NCBI GenBank assembly: GCA_963971425.1
Contig: OZ020517.1
Coordinates: 15,838,904 to 15,902,903, forward strand
Reading direction: 5' to 3'
DNA length: 64,000 nucleotides
Source of the DNA: Bryoerythrophyllum caledonicum
Taxonomy: Eukaryota; Streptophyta; Bryopsida; Pottiales; Pottiaceae
Shown: positions 13,797 to 26,182 of the stretch, piece by piece
How the letters are laid out: the number at the start of each line of letters is the position of its first letter
Position numbering within the stretch: position 1 is the first letter of the stretch
Program-made: the position numbers and the translations under genes
Notes under the pieces: model-generated
Databases searched by the model: none
Seen by the model: the letters and a program-made list of their open reading frames with translations, nothing else
Told to the model about the DNA's origin: nothing

Positions 13797-14874
13797 CGAG
13801 TTTGGGACGTTCTGTTGGTTAGCCGAGCCCTGGGATGTGGGTTTCCTCACTTTTTCGGAGGCGCTGAGTATGAATCAAAACTGGGTGATGCCCTGGGAGG
13901 AAGTGCCTAAGGCTAGGTTTACTATGACGAAAGTGATTGCTGATTACCTCCGGGAGATTGGTGCCAGCATCCTGCGCCACGCGCGGACCAAGTTCAGCGT
14001 TGACATCACCATGGCGGATGTGCAGTGGTGCGTGACGGTGCCCTCTTACTGGAACGATGATGCGAAGAACGGAATGCAGGTGTGCATGGCGCGGGCGGGG
14101 TTAGTCCGAAGTTGGAACTCGGCGGTGGGAAGCCCGCATCCTGTGAGCATCGTGCTTGCGCCGGAAGCAGCTTCATGTTACTGCCACCGCAACATGCCTG
14201 ATCTAGAGCTCAAAATTGGTGACCGGCTCTTGGTGGCAGACATTGGTTGGATGAAGACTGATATCACTGTGCAGGAATGGATGAGTGAGACACCGGACGA
14301 TTTCAGAGTGAAGGAGGTGAAAGACTATTCCGGTGGTTTAGGTGTAACGCTCACAACCCATTTTCCCAGGTTGCGGTATTCTGACAATCCAGAATTGGTA
14401 TTGGACCTTTTAAGAGTTATTGGCTACGACGTAGGTTCTCGGGAGATGTACAATGAATGGGAGATGTACAAGCAATGGGAGGAAATCAAGTGCAGCTCCG
14501 TCAACCGGGTAAGAACGGGTGAGAGCTTCAAGATTCTGGTGCCAAGCAAGCTGGCTGCCGAATGGGAGGAGTTCGATAAAAAGCACGCCAAGTTGCCTCG
14601 CTCTTCATACAAGCAAGTGGAGGTGAGTCATGCGGATATCGAAGCCATTTTCAAGCCTTATGTGACAAAGATCCTTGACGGCATCGACTCTGTGATTTCA
14701 AAAAGGACCAATATCAAGGTGATCTTGGTGGTGGGTGGGATTGCCGGCTCGCCGTATTTTATGACCAAAATCAAGGAGAGGTTTGAGGGGACCATAAAGA
14801 ATGTGATGAGTCCTATGCAACCTGAAAGTGCTTCTTGCACGGGTGCGGTGATGCTTGAATTGAAGGGTAGATGA
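11347..14874 (+). CDS. TKL-type protein kinase fused to HSP70/HSPA12-like ATPase domain
   Basis: Three coding exons join in phase: 11347-11410, 11889-13376 and 13481-14874, giving 981 residues. The ATG at 11347 is chosen because no ATG opens the long kinase frame, and a clean GT (11411) and AG (11888) link it. Residues about 20-215 form a helical N-terminal region. The kinase domain is about 221-515, with glycine loop LGNGPSAKV, lysine in ALKTF, HRDLKAAN, ADFGLSK and MAPEV. From about 535 an actin-like/HSP70 ATPase half follows: DIGTTHSGYAF (phosphate 1), VADIGWMKTDI (phosphate 2, the usual glycines altered) and VVGGIAGSPYF (adenosine site). The substrate-binding half of HSP70 is absent, as in shortened HSPA12-like proteins. 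Predicted cytosolic signalling kinase; the fusion depends on the 104-base intron 13377-13480. If that intron is retained, the kinase ends at 13444. Confidence 0.8.
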
Positions 14875-15032
14875 TGCATGCGGATATGAAGGCCATTGTT
14901 AACCCTTATGTGGGATGGATGGTGTCTTGCCTAATCTAGTCATTACGATCAAGAATAGGTTTATTGTAGGGATGGTGAAGAATGGCATCCATATGGTGCT
15001 TGATGGAAGCTCCGTTTGCACGGATGCCTAGT
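14875..15032 (+). other. 3' flank of the kinase/HSP70 gene
   Basis: The sequence after the stop still resembles HSP70-type coding DNA: GCGGATATGAAGGCCATTGT at 14880-14899 echoes the segment at about 14633-14656. A duplicated C-terminal fragment of the same gene is likely here. Confidence 0.4.
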
Positions 15033-15203
15033 CATACAATGAATACCATGCCACATCCTAGTCATACCATACACTAAAATACAATGAATACCATGCCACA
15101 TCCACTGAGCTTGTTTCCAGTATATCGTCTGGCTCCTTTGCCTCGGGAGAGATCGAAACTCCACGCCCTGAGCTTGTTCTCGTATTAATTACTGCTGCAA
15201 TGC
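15033..15203 (+). repeat. Partial third copy of the leader segment
   Basis: Two CAATGAATACCATGCCACAT blocks (like 9797-9817) are followed at about 15104 by a copy of the leader stretch found near 10512-10605 (GAGCTTGTTTCCA, GATCGAAACTCCACGCCCT). It is the remnant of a further tandem unit. Confidence 0.75.
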
Positions 15204-16959
15204 GATGCCATTCAAGCATGAATATGAGTTGTGTTTTGATTGTACATGTTCACGAGACCCGCAAAGGCCGGTGCTGATCTTATGAAGTAGAAAGGATGAT
15301 CTCAGGATTTGGGTTAACCGAATGCTCTACTGTAAACTGACCCGTTTGTAGCTCTTCTGCAGGTTTTTCTGGGAGCAGGGTCGTCTTTGGCTTCACTGTT
15401 GGGTGGATCGCTCAGATTTTCGTGTGACTTGCATTCTCCTGTGTTCGCGTTAGACTTTTCTGTTGCTACACGACTACTATCTGAGCCAATATTTATCGTC
15501 TGAGTTGTCGTATCATTGTGTGACCTCGTAGGAAACCAGCTCTTGGAGGCTTTAGTTTGTAACCGCCATATTCTTTGTTATCAGGCTTTCACCTGACTGC
15601 GGGTTATGACCAAGAAAAGATGAAGTTTTAACTAGATACTTTCTGAATTCTACGTGGAGTACATTCTGGAATTGAACAGATTTTCTCAATCGTCATCTCA
15701 GGTCGGCCATTCTAGTTGGTATGCTTCTTGCCATTGCTCATCCCAGTGGATGGACTGTATTACGGTTATCTCAGATGCAGGGCTTATTTTGATAGATCAT
15801 AGAACGTAATTTTTGACAACGCTGATTATTGAACCAAGTTAGAATTATTCGTGGTTTGCATGTCGTCAGGTGTTGACTTTCTGCTCAAGCTGCCCGAGCT
15901 TGGGTTTTTTACTTCGGGGTTGCGAAAATATACATATTCTCAGTTGCCGAGTTTTGAAGATGGAGGATCGGCTGGACGAGGGGTGGTGGATCACGGGTGC
16001 CAAGTGGTCCTACTGTGAAGAAGGTTAGCTTTGTGGCTTCTGTCAGATTATGCATGGCGGCCTTACTGTCCTATTCTTGTTGGTTTTCTTCTTGTGGCAT
16101 TCTTCGGCGCAATTTCTTACGTTGAGACAGGCTCCTTCATTAGGATTTCTGAAGCGGGTAGAGTCAAAGCTTTCAGGTGACACACTGTGCACAAGACTAT
16201 CTCAAATCCATATGCATGTGACGTTTCTGTTACGATATCATGAATGATGTTTCTCGCTCGCGAAGTTAAATAACGTGATTAGAAATATTGTGGGTGTGCT
16301 TGTCTAGAAGGACGGCCTCCATGACCCAACTCTCGCAGACGCTGAACCCGACCTGTTCTCCTGACGAAACAGTAGATCAAGATCCCTATTACCCTGAGGC
16401 GGTCCCGCAAGAGAGCCGCTCACATGGCCCGGTTTCAATCGTCTCTGACGGTGTTGATCCAGTGGATGGGAATCCTGGCGGTGCTACTGCTGAAGTGGTC
16501 CAGAGCCCTAGCAATATTGCTCCTGAAGTGATTTTAAACCGTAATGATGTTGCTGAGGCTGGAGTGGTCGGGATCTCAGCTATCGATGTTTCTCGTGGAG
16601 CGGTTTCCAACTCGGGTGATCTTGGTCCTGCAGCGATTTCGAACCCTGACGATGTTGCTCCATCGGTGCGGAACTCTGGTAATGTTGCTCCTGGAATGGC
16701 CGAGAACTTGGACGATGGTGCTCTTGGAGCCGTCTAGAAGCTCAACAACATTGCTCTTGGAGCGGATGTTTTGGACCCTAATGATGCTGCTCCCAATGTG
16801 GCGGAGAACCTAGTTGTTCAACAACCTACAAAAAGAATTATAACACATACAAAATAATTTGTGTTTGTGAAAGAACATGGTTTTGAAACAAACATGATTA
16901 TGAAGAAACATGATTATTAAAAACAATGATTCAGCCCTAAATGATAATAGTCTTAAGGT
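15204..16959 (+). other. Intergenic stretch with two weak frames
   Basis: A frame at 16050-16180 begins MHGGLTVLFLLVFFLWHSSA, a classic hydrophobic signal-peptide start, and ends at a possible GT donor. The frame at 16288-16737 is a low-complexity repeat protein. The splice phases I tried do not join them cleanly, so a single secreted protein is only a possibility. Confidence 0.3.
16288..16737 (+). CDS. Putative low-complexity repeat protein
   Basis: The 149-codon frame contains degenerate repeats of about 14-15 residues around NPDDVAP/NSGNVAPG/NLDDGALG. The same pattern continues past the stop in the same frame to about 16811, which suggests a premature stop or a decaying gene. No known domain is recognised. 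Confidence 0.3.
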   Translation: MWVCLSRRTASMTQLSQTLNPTCSPDETVDQDPYYPEAVPQESRSHGPVSIVSDGVDPVDGNPGGATAEVVQSPSNIAPEVILNRNDVAEAGVVGISAIDVSRGAVSNSGDLGPAAISNPDDVAPSVRNSGNVAPGMAENLDDGALGAV

Positions 16960-17460
16960 GTGCTTTTGCAAATCTGGGGTATGCTTTCATGGAGATAGAC
17001 ATTCAATCTAGAAGTACAAAAAACTATGCAACAAAACTTGAACATAGATTGAGGTTATTATAGTGTTTAAAGTTGAGAAAACAATTCACTTTCCTCTCTG
17101 CGTTGAGTGGAGCAACAGACTTCAGCTTCATTTGGTGTCAAATATTTGCTTCAAACAAGATTTACATTCATGACCATCATGTCAAGCATGATGTTAGCTC
17201 CTTATACACCAATTTTTACAGTACAAATGGAGTGTAGCATATTGAGTATAATGTGCACAGAGTGGAGGTTCAATCATTACCAAATCATGTTTCATTGTTT
17301 TTTGAACTTGATTTGTTTTAGAATGAAAATCAAAACCGTCAATCAGACGGTTTACATCACATCATCTTGTGGGAAAGATCTAAACTAATATAGGTGAAGA
17401 TCTCTAAGTTTTATGTGGAAAACTAGTCGCATATGTCGAGATGAAAAAAAGTTTTTTTTT
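16960..17460 (+). repeat. Repeat R1, copy 1
   Basis: This copy shares GTGGAGCAACAGACTT.., CATGATGTTAGCTCC, ACACCAATTTTTA and TTTTATGTGGAAAA blocks with 18400-18905, and more weakly with 35030-35400. It is a dispersed non-coding repeat; no protein motif is visible. Confidence 0.7.
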
Positions 17461-17799
17461 GAGGCGGTGGAGCAAGTGATATTAAAATCACCTTGCACTG
17501 GATCCAACTCTTTATGAGTAATTACTCACGACACGGTTGTGACAAATATTTACAAGAGGTGCTTTTATGATGACGGCTGAAGTCTATATTCAGCAAGTAT
17601 TGAAGTCGACATGTCCATGCTGAAGCAATGTGGCACGTACTTGATGATTGCAAAGTAGACCGTTAGTAAAACAACCAATGGAAGAAGACATTGATCTCTT
17701 ACTATTCACTCTAGTCTAAACTCTATAAAAGTTACCTCTATAAGTGTTATAATCTCATATATGTTATGAAAATTTTGCTCCCCTACAAAAACACACTTT

Positions 17800-18040
17800 T
17801 TAACACTACACTAAAGATGACATTTAGTGTAACACCTAGTAAATGACTTGTAAATGCGATAAGTTTTTACTCTTGATGCCAATTTTTACCAAGAGCACAA
17901 CTCTCTATAGTATTCAAATAAGAGGATCATTATAAACATAGTTGGTAAAAATATTCACTTAAAGTAAAAACTTATAGCATTTACAAGTCATTTACTGGGT
18001 GTTACACTAAATGTCATCTTTAGTGTAGTAAGTGTTATAT
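17800..18040. mobile_element. Foldback/MITE-like inverted repeat
   Basis: Arms at about 17802-17870 and 17965-18035 are near-perfect reverse complements built around ACTAAAGATGACATTTAGTG and AAATGACTTGTAAATGC. They enclose a spacer of about 95 bases. No coding capacity is present. A related ACATTTAGTGTAGTA motif recurs near 36970-37020. Confidence 0.75.
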
Positions 18041-18399
18041 GTTAAGTGTTATAACATGATTCACTCCCTCCTTTGTTAATTTCATTTGTGTAAGTGTTAA
18101 AGTTGGAGAAAAGAACATAATTATATGTAAAATTCATACATTTTAACATGTATTCACATATTATAGCATATCCTTTGAGCATAAGTCACATATTCGTTTT
18201 TTAATAGAAAATCTCCTCATGCACTTTGAAGCAAGGTTTTTGTATTGTGGTTTAGGGGAGGGAGTGAGAGTGTGAGAGCACTTAACCCCTAAGGTACCAA
18301 GACAGTTTTACACCAAAAACACTTCAAAATTAATGGATTCTAGTGCAATGAATAAAGAAGGTAACAAAAACTTTGATTTTTAGTTCTGACCATAGGATC

Positions 18400-18905
18400 T
18401 CAATAAAGGCTTATTAAGTAATACATGTACAAAATTTCATAAACTTTGACCCCACGGATTGAAAGATTATAGTGTTTGAAGTCAAGCAAATGGTTCATTT
18501 TCTTCCCTGCGTTTAGTGGATCAGCAGACTTTGACTTCAGCTAGTGTCAAAAATTTTCACTACACAATGTCTAAATCTATTACCATCTTGTTAAGCATGA
18601 TGTTAGCTCCTTACACACCAATTTTTAGAGGTAGAGACAGGGTGTAGCATATTCAAAACAAGTGTGCAAGGAGTGGAGGCTCGAAATTTGTTAATTCACA
18701 CTTTAATTTTTTTTGAACTTAATATATTGTTGATTGATGATCCGAATGGTTAATAAGAAGTTTTACATTACATATTCTTGTGGAAAAAATTAAAAGTGAA
18801 AAATATGAAGATCCCTAGGTTTTATGTGGAAAAGAAGAAGTTTTTTTGGTACCTTGCCCGACAATGAGTGACGATGTGTGAAAATGTTTGTCTTGGGTTG
18901 GTATG
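18400..18905 (+). repeat. Repeat R1, copy 2 (left half, split by element B)
   Basis: Homologous to 16960-17460 and 37480-37595. It stops at 18905 where element B begins, and its continuation is found at 63261 onward on the other side of B. Confidence 0.8.
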
Positions 18906-18933
18906 AACGGATATTTAACTAAATATGGACAAA
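18906..18933 (+). repeat. Element B left TIR
   Basis: Starts AACGGATATTTAACT and is identical over 28 bases to the reverse complement of 63233-63260. TATG lies immediately outside. Confidence 0.9.
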
Positions 18934-19302
18934 TCGATCAATTATGGACCAAAAAAAACTTAGACTCGGATTTCATTTCCCATATCATACAAAAAAACAA
19001 GAAAATATGGGCTAAATCCTAAACATATACATTCGAAATTGCATGCCACCAAACATTGTCCCACACAAAACTATAATAACTGTCTCATATCATAATAAAG
19101 TCTCTTCAAAACCACTAGAATCCTTAACTTTAAGCGTTGGCTGTCAATCCACAAAATCTAAAGATTCTCCAAAAACCTACAGATTCTCCGTAGACCCTAA
19201 ATACTCTCCCAGACCCTAAATATTCTTCCAGACCCTAAATATTCCCTTTGAACCCTAAAGAATCTCCATATGCCCTAAGGATTCTCGAAGACAGAATTAA
19301 AG

Positions 19303-22300
19303 GTCGGGGGCCAGCCGACAAAGAAAGAAGAGGAATCAGAATCACCGAATATTTTTATAGAAGAAATCTCATGATTAAAAAAGGTGAGTAAAAAAACTCC
19401 AATGATCAAACAATTTATTCAAAAAATGGGATGAAAAATAAGGTGATTATTTGGAAATTAAACCAAAAATATGAAGCAATGAGAGGTGGTCAACATGAAA
19501 ACGAAGAACGTGGTTTGTCCTACGAGTACAGACGTCGGCCAGCAGCCGACGGACAACAGAGACTTTAGTGGACTACAAACAAAGAAGGCTCCGGGTAGGC
19601 AGCTCGCAAAAATAGTAGCAGATGGCAGAATGATCTCCTGAAAAATTAGGGAAACACTAAGAGAGTAAAGGCCCAAGTAAGAAGGGCAAACAGATGATTT
19701 CCAAACTCGAAATAAAAAAAGGTTGTCGGCTGGCAGCCGACAAGAAGAACTTCAATGAAAAAGAATGAAATCCTGCCAACAGAATGTTGTGAAAAAAACA
19801 TCCATCAATTAAGTCCGGCAAAGTGGGTAAAGCAATACAAGTGATCAATCTGAAGACAGAAACAAAGAAGAGGAAGTGAGTTTCATAAAAAGATGACTGC
19901 CAATTGGCAGCACGTAAAATATTGAACATCCATAAACGACCATCAAGAGAATACATTGATAACAAAATTCTATTATACACACCATTCTACAAAGTACAAC
20001 ATCAAAACAGAAAGGTAAAAACAAGCTTGACTAAAATGAAGTACATCAAGGATAAGATCCGAATAGAGCACGATATTTTAGTCAAAATGAATGTTACATT
20101 TGGAGGTGCCCCATAGATGGCAGCAGTCCGGAAAATCGATTAGAGAAAAGCAACTACAGGGGACTATTTACAAGCTGAACTACACTTCACATCTACCAGT
20201 TCTTGCGCCATGCAGGAGCGTACATATTGGAGTCCATGTCCGAACCGGTGTCGCATCCGGTTTCAAATGGATTACACAAAAAGCTTGAAAACGAATCGCT
20301 GTCAAAGTTTCCGGTAGCCCACAAGTCCACCTCGTCCGATCCATTGCAGTGGAGGTCATCTTCATCAGAGCATCCCAACTGTGCATCGACAAACTGACCG
20401 CCATCGTCGTCTGAATCGACATCGTGGTTGGACTCCTCTTCGTCATCTTCCTCGTTCCAAATCTCCTCATGAATGTCACTCAACGAAACAGTGCTATCCA
20501 CAGAGTTTTCAGACACTATACTATTCTGAGACTCTGCCTCCCTGGCAACTCTGGCCTCATTTGCCTCCCTCTCCTCCCTTTCCTCTCTCGCTCTCCTGAC
20601 AAGCGCCATACTACGAGTCTCAACCATGTCGTCGGCTGGAAATAGAATCAGACTAAGAAAAGAAGAAATCACTCCAACCTGTAGCAAATAAAAACGAAGA
20701 TACACAAAAAGAACTGAACACAATGAGATACTTCACATACACTGAATCTGTGAATTTATAATTCACTTGCCGCAAATTGCACACCAACAATAATTACTCA
20801 TGTACAACTACCCATCTACTCGTCATTATGATACCGAGCAACACACGTGCCACAAATTTCAGTCTTTCCTTCACACGCACGAAGACTTTGACCACAAAAA
20901 ATGGATCGAACTGCATATGCAAAATACAGAGGCTGTCGGTTGGCAGCCGACAAGAATAACACCAACTACTCAGACTAAAATCATGTCAGATGAGTTACTT
21001 GAAAAATGTATCAATGGCCGAAAGATCAGCAGATACTACTGTTCCAGGCATCAATCAAATTAATATATGATGAACGAATTACATTGCAGAGAACATCAAT
21101 CCGTCGGCTGGCAGCCGACCAAGAAAATGCTATCATTCGCTACTGCCATGAACAACGACGCCACCTGCCTCCAAACAAGCCATTGCAGTGCTCGCTGCTT
21201 CAGGTGGGATACGGTGGGTCTTTGGAGGCCCACGCTTATTATGAGACGGGTAGCGATGCGAGAAGAGAACGATACTGCAGTTCTGAACATCTGGATCCCT
21301 TTACTCACGCTCCCACCGCCTATTCCAGCACTCCTTCCCGATGATCTTCTTAGAATCTTTCTTGGTCGTGAGTGGAACCTACCATTCAACCTTAAAGTTT
21401 CCGTAGAAATCCCCAGGACTGTGGTTGATACACTCCAGTACCCGGCCCATCCACATAGGAAGGTAATGCCCAGTGCAAGGTCGGCAGAGTACAAAATCAC
21501 CAAGAAGAACATCACGAAATGGATTGAAGGATAATTTCGGACGGCTCATCTCGGGGCCGCACAAAGGGTAAGCGTCGGGTTCATCTTCTGGTGTGACATC
21601 CAAGCCGGAAATAATTGCATCCGGTTGTGACGCTGCGCGAGCATGATCACGCATCCAGTCCGATTTTGGCCATAATCCTTCTTGCAGACAGTCGGGGTTT
21701 GGAGGGAGACGACCAGATATTAGTTGTAAAAGACGCTCCCAATAATCAATGAAAGGCTCCATATCCGCGGCATTTCGTTTGTCTCGAGCCATGCCCGTCC
21801 TCCAGAACTCAATATACTTTGCAATACCGTTCTTGATAAAGGACTGCTTCTCGTTGTTTCCAGTGGCTCTTGCAACCTCCTTCTCCTTGTTTTGCTTCGA
21901 TTCGTTGACATGAACGTCACCCCAAAGCGGCTTGAAGGGTACTGGTTTTGGATCACCAATTGGAAGGTTGGGATTCCCGAATTGATCCGCCGTCCACATC
22001 TTCACAGGCTTATCTGAATGCAATATACAAAAAAGTTAGACAAAAACAAGAAAGCAATGAAATGGAAGGAAAGAAGGACAAAAGAAGCTCAAAGGTAAAA
22101 TCCGTCGGCTGGTAGCCAACAAATAAGTAACAAGAAAATCGGCAGAAAATGAATGCAAACAGAACAATGACAAAAACAAATGAGCCTCACCCGGAGGGAG
22201 CCATGATGAATCCGTCGCACTTCTCTTGTATCTCATGACCGGCCATCCCGCATCTTCACCTTCCTCTTCAACGTAAAATTTGAAAAGGTGCATCTCACCA

Positions 22301-24207
22301 AGGCCAACAAGCTTATTCTTGCCTTCGTGATGGTAATCAGCAATGTAACTTTTGAAATCAGCAACCTCTTGAACAAGTTCAGGAATAAAGGCTACTATCT
22401 TCTGAGAGTCTATGAAAGATTTCATGAGGTCAGCTCAGTAGTAAATGTTTTTCCGTTTGATGAATTTTGAAAGGTAACTAAAATGCGCGTCAATGTCCTC
22501 ATGAGTGTGGCCGACAATCAAGAATCCCACAGTCACTTCTTTAAAAATTCGTCTGGTTGTGAGAAGCGAAGAGAAGGCCATGACGAACTTGTTCTTGTTA
22601 TCCTTTGCAGAGTTATCAAGTTGGAGATACAGCTTCCGAGGAAGCTTAACTTCTGGTTGAGCGAGCGAAGAAACAGGAAGGGGATCGCCCCTAGCTTCTA
22701 GAATCGACGAACTGTCCATTACATGAAATAGGAATCTGTCCAAGACCTGCGGTCGCCTTCGTAATCCACTGCATTCTTGGAATGGCCGTCTTTGAAGTGT
22801 CCATCTTGTTGTGAATAATGCAGAGAAACTCAGACGGGTAATTAATTGACTGAGATGTCCATCCGGAGTACACATTACCGCAAGCACTTTGGTAGTTGAG
22901 ATGCCTCGCCCGATCATCATGTAGTGCTTGCCATTCGTCAGACCCGCGAGGATATTTGGCTAGAAACTCAACCAGATAGTCACACTCGGTACATCTCGAA
23001 AAGTTGCTACCAACGGCCTTCACTTCAACGTTCCGAAAAAACTTCCGTTTCAATCGACTAACAGCAGATTGCGAAATCGGCTTGACACAGCAATCAAAGT
23101 TGACCTGGAATCAAAAGAGATAGCGATCAAGACTAATGAGGTAGAATTACTGAGATGCAAAAATAGACATGCATCGGCTGCTAGCCGACACAATGGGTTA
23201 TATGAGCAAATCAAATGTGCAAGTAGTAATAATGTTGAACCATACCAGGTTGGACATGTCACGGAGATGATTCCAGTCCATCGCAGCAGGAAGAACCATC
23301 AGAGATGCAACCCTCTTGTTGCCGATGACTCGAAATTCATTTGGCATGTGGTCTGCATTATCATTGATGATTCTGGAAATGGTCCTACGAGCCTGAACAG
23401 TCTGAGACCTGGGGTGCAGAATTCCCGTATTTCCATGACCACCATTTACGCGTCCATTCAATGAATCCGGTTTATACTTGTAGTATGCAGACTTGGAGAC
23501 GCCATGAATGCAAAACCACGCAACTTCGCAAACGTCGACACCATGCAGAGTTATGAAGGGTTTCCAGAAGCCAGGAACATCGTGGAGCTGGCCTTGAACA
23601 ACGTACGCAGTTTCACGCCGTTGTTCAAAGCTTGAGGAGTAGAACTGCTGGCGGATTTTACAAGTGTCCGCCCAAAGAAAAATCTGACAGCATCGTCTCG
23701 AACAACACTTTTTCGAACTAACAAGCTGAGAAGAACCTTTGGGCTGGAGGCGTCGAAACTTGGTAACAGAAACATCGCACTTCTGCTTAAGCTTCCGTTT
23801 CATACCTCTGTATGGATCCTTGGCCACCCCCTCAAGCCCGTCATCTTTACATGTGGCTTGATTGTGCTCAGAGCAGTAAATGAGGCAATCTCACAGCAGC
23901 GGACCACCTTCAAAGCGCGTGTGCGAAATCTTCCAGCGCAGCGTCGTCATCTGAAGATCCTCATGCTCAGAAACAAAGAGTACGCCAACGTCAGTGTCAC
24001 CCAAATTGTCCGCATCACATGCTTCATGCGGGAGACAAACTTGAATCATCGCCCGCCCAACTAAAGCGAGATTATTGTTGAGCAAATGGCAGTACTTGTT
24101 CCTCCTTTGTGGTCGATCCGGATACTGAAATTGATCACAATTGACCCCTGAAGGGAAGGTTGCTTCAATCGGTGGTTGATCAGTTGAACGTCGGCTGCCA
24201 GCCGACG
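19303..24207. repeat. B-type palindromes, left cluster
   Basis: Copies of GTCGGCTGGCAGCCGAC and variants occur at about 19303, 19533, 19723, 20625 (half), 20934, 21102, 22102, 23171 and 24189. Centres and flanks vary (GGG, CCAGC, TGCTAG) but symmetry is mostly kept. Several lie in introns of the transposase gene. The copy at 24189 is inside a coding exon and reads PSAGSRR on the minus strand. Confidence 0.85.
20193..20640 (-). CDS. Acidic, charged C-terminal exon or small ORF of element B
   Basis: Minus-strand frame starts MVETRSMALVRR, runs through an Arg/Glu-rich helix (about residues 8-30) and ends in an acidic region (WNEEDDEEESNHDVDSDDD). It is preceded by a half palindrome (TCCAGCCGACGAC). 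It may be the last exon of the transposase-like gene or a separate protein; no domain is recognised. The downstream stretch 19303-20190 holds only palindromes and repeats. Confidence 0.4.
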
Positions 24208-25033
24208 GAACGTCCTCATATCGCTCTCGAGATGCTTCGGAGTGGCTTCCTGAATCCGCATTGAATCCTGTGGACACTTGAAAAGTGTTGTCATCATAGA
24301 TCATGTCCCCACGATCGTCGTCATCCGAAGCGCCTGACATCTCACTCACTGAATATTCATCAGATGAGGAGTATCCAGTGTCGTCACCGACACGCATGGG
24401 ACAAACTCGATAGCCACTCCAGAGAACAAGGTTATCCACAGTGTCACCAAGCGTACTCACCTCAGGGAGCTCGCAGTATGCGGTATGAGTGAGGAACTTA
24501 ATATTTATTGTCTGGACTCAGACAACGAGAAAGAAGTTGTGAGGAATTAGGAACCCTTCCCACGATCCCTTTGGTGAGCACTTGTCGATAACTCCAACGC
24601 CTGCACAACAGTTGTGACCCATGACATCAACAAGGAGGGCAACCTTCATTCCGTCATGAAGGTTCAGAAACGACAGAACTGGTTTGATATCGTCAACGGG
24701 TTGCAATATGGATTCCGGTGGATCCTCAATGAGTTCGTCGATGATAGCAAATGGACAAAGGTCAGCCGCATCCCAATCGATTGACCGGCCAGAGCATTCG
24801 CGAAGCATGGATAGTCCATCAATTGGGAACGGAATGGGCATTTCCATCGAATCGGAAACATCGATTACCTTGACACAAATAATCCATGGATCCTTCAGAA
24901 TGATTTTTTGAACAACTGCGCGACCAGCATAATAGAGACCTGAGTGAGTTAGGGCGACTTGAACACCTTTATATGGCTTCCATCGACCTGATTTTCCGTT
25001 CTTCATAAACGATAAAATGGGTTCGCAGTCCAT
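21096..25033 (-). pseudogene. Element B DDE-type transposase-like gene (DUF7869-like), decayed
   Basis: The start codon is the ATG at 25033-25031, inside the CATG duplicated by element A. Order of pieces: paired small-barrel-like repeats (YKGVQVALTHSGLYYAGRAV), an acidic linker, a Cys-rich stretch with LIYCSEHNQATC, HGVDVCEVAWFCIHGVS, HGNTG.., then C-terminal FSRCTECDY, IIHNKMDTSKTA, LQLDNSAKDNKNKF and GHTHEDIDAHF, which would be the DDE-like acidic residues. Two introns, 23105-23248 and about 22020-22195, each contain a palindrome. Neither has a counterpart in element A's intronless homologue. One in-frame stop near 23910 and one frame shift near 22700 mark decay. The last coding part reaches about 21160. 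Confidence 0.75.
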
Positions 25034-25034
25034 G

Positions 25035-25063
25035 AACACCATATTCGTTATAATGGGAGATTT
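25035..25063 (+). repeat. Element A left TIR
   Basis: Starts AACACCATATTCGTTATA and matches the reverse complement of 43930-43958 at 28 of 29 bases. It abuts the CATG target duplication. Confidence 0.85.
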
Positions 25064-25326
25064 CCATGATTTTGAAGATATATGATCTTTAAAGTATCAA
25101 TATATATAGACAATTGTAGGTGCAAAGCATATCAACAATGCACCAAGAATACTATATACCATTACATGGATGGACCGAATTAGCCGAATGTCCCAAAAAA
25201 TGGTAACGCTAAAAGAAGCATGTACCATTATTCCAAGCTTTATTTAAAACTTCATGAAAAAAAATCACAAACAACACTCATTCACCCCGAGGCAAAACAC
25301 AATCGTCCTATCACTAATCAAATGGT

Positions 25327-26182
25327 CTACGGAGTTCCACCATAAGCTTCTATACGCGTCTTCAAAAAAGCCCTCTGACGTTGCCTTGTCCATGTTGCGC
25401 CATTCTCTTGCATTAATGGACTCTCTAGAAGACGCTGCAAACCGCGCCTACGCACCTCGTCACTGTTTGATTTGGGCAGCGAGTGCCGGCGGGCGGGGGA
25501 AGGAGAGCATTTGCCTCTAGTAGCATCCCCAGACAAAGTTCGAGGACGGAGATATTTACCGAATGGTCCCTGCACAATAGGCGCCACACACAATCCAAAG
25601 AAATACACTTTAGGTTGAATACCGCTACACAACACAGATGAAAATTTAATCATTGAGATCCATCCTAGCGCACATTAGGTCGGATGGAGCTAAAATGCAG
25701 AAGGAAAGATCCACAGAGCACATTTAACCCCCAACAAAAAAACAAGCTTAAATGAACCAAAACTACATTAGCGCAATGTAGCTCAACAACAAACCAAAAT
25801 TGTCTAGGCCAAAACATCGCAATAGTGCAATAAATTGGAGGTCATCATAACACGCACCGCAAGCGAGCGTTGGGAAGTACCATCCCTTAAACCATCGTAG
25901 AGAATACGCTTTGCTGGAGTACAATTATCCGGATTTAAAGGTGGGGACCCAGGAACTAAACGAGGCCACTGCGGCGAAGGCGAGTTGTTCCTATCATGAA
26001 TTGGCTCCCGCGCAATAGGGCTTTCAACAACTCCGTCGTCCACTGCCATGGTCGAATAATCCATGGTTGATTGCGCAGGTGCAGCAGAGTGCAACAAAAG
26101 CCCTTTACTCCGAAGAGAAAGGACGAACTCCTCTGGCCCTAGCAAGGAATCCACGGACGCCCGACAGTCACAGTCCTGTAGA
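25327..26182 (-). CDS. Candidate 3' exons of element A (unknown)
   Basis: Two minus-strand frames follow good acceptors. From about 26182 one reads DCDCRASVDSLLGPEEF and runs to 25804. From about 25573 another reads GPFGKYLRPRTLSGDATRG and ends at a stop at 25327 after a basic stretch. They could be alternative last exons of the FCP1-like gene, joined from a donor near 26570, or remnants of another gene. No domain is recognised. Confidence 0.35.

Noticed and set aside
13483-14874. HSP70-like frame as a separate gene
   Set aside because: The kinase exon and this exon join in phase across clean GT/AG sites, and both copies keep the arrangement; a fusion is the simpler reading.
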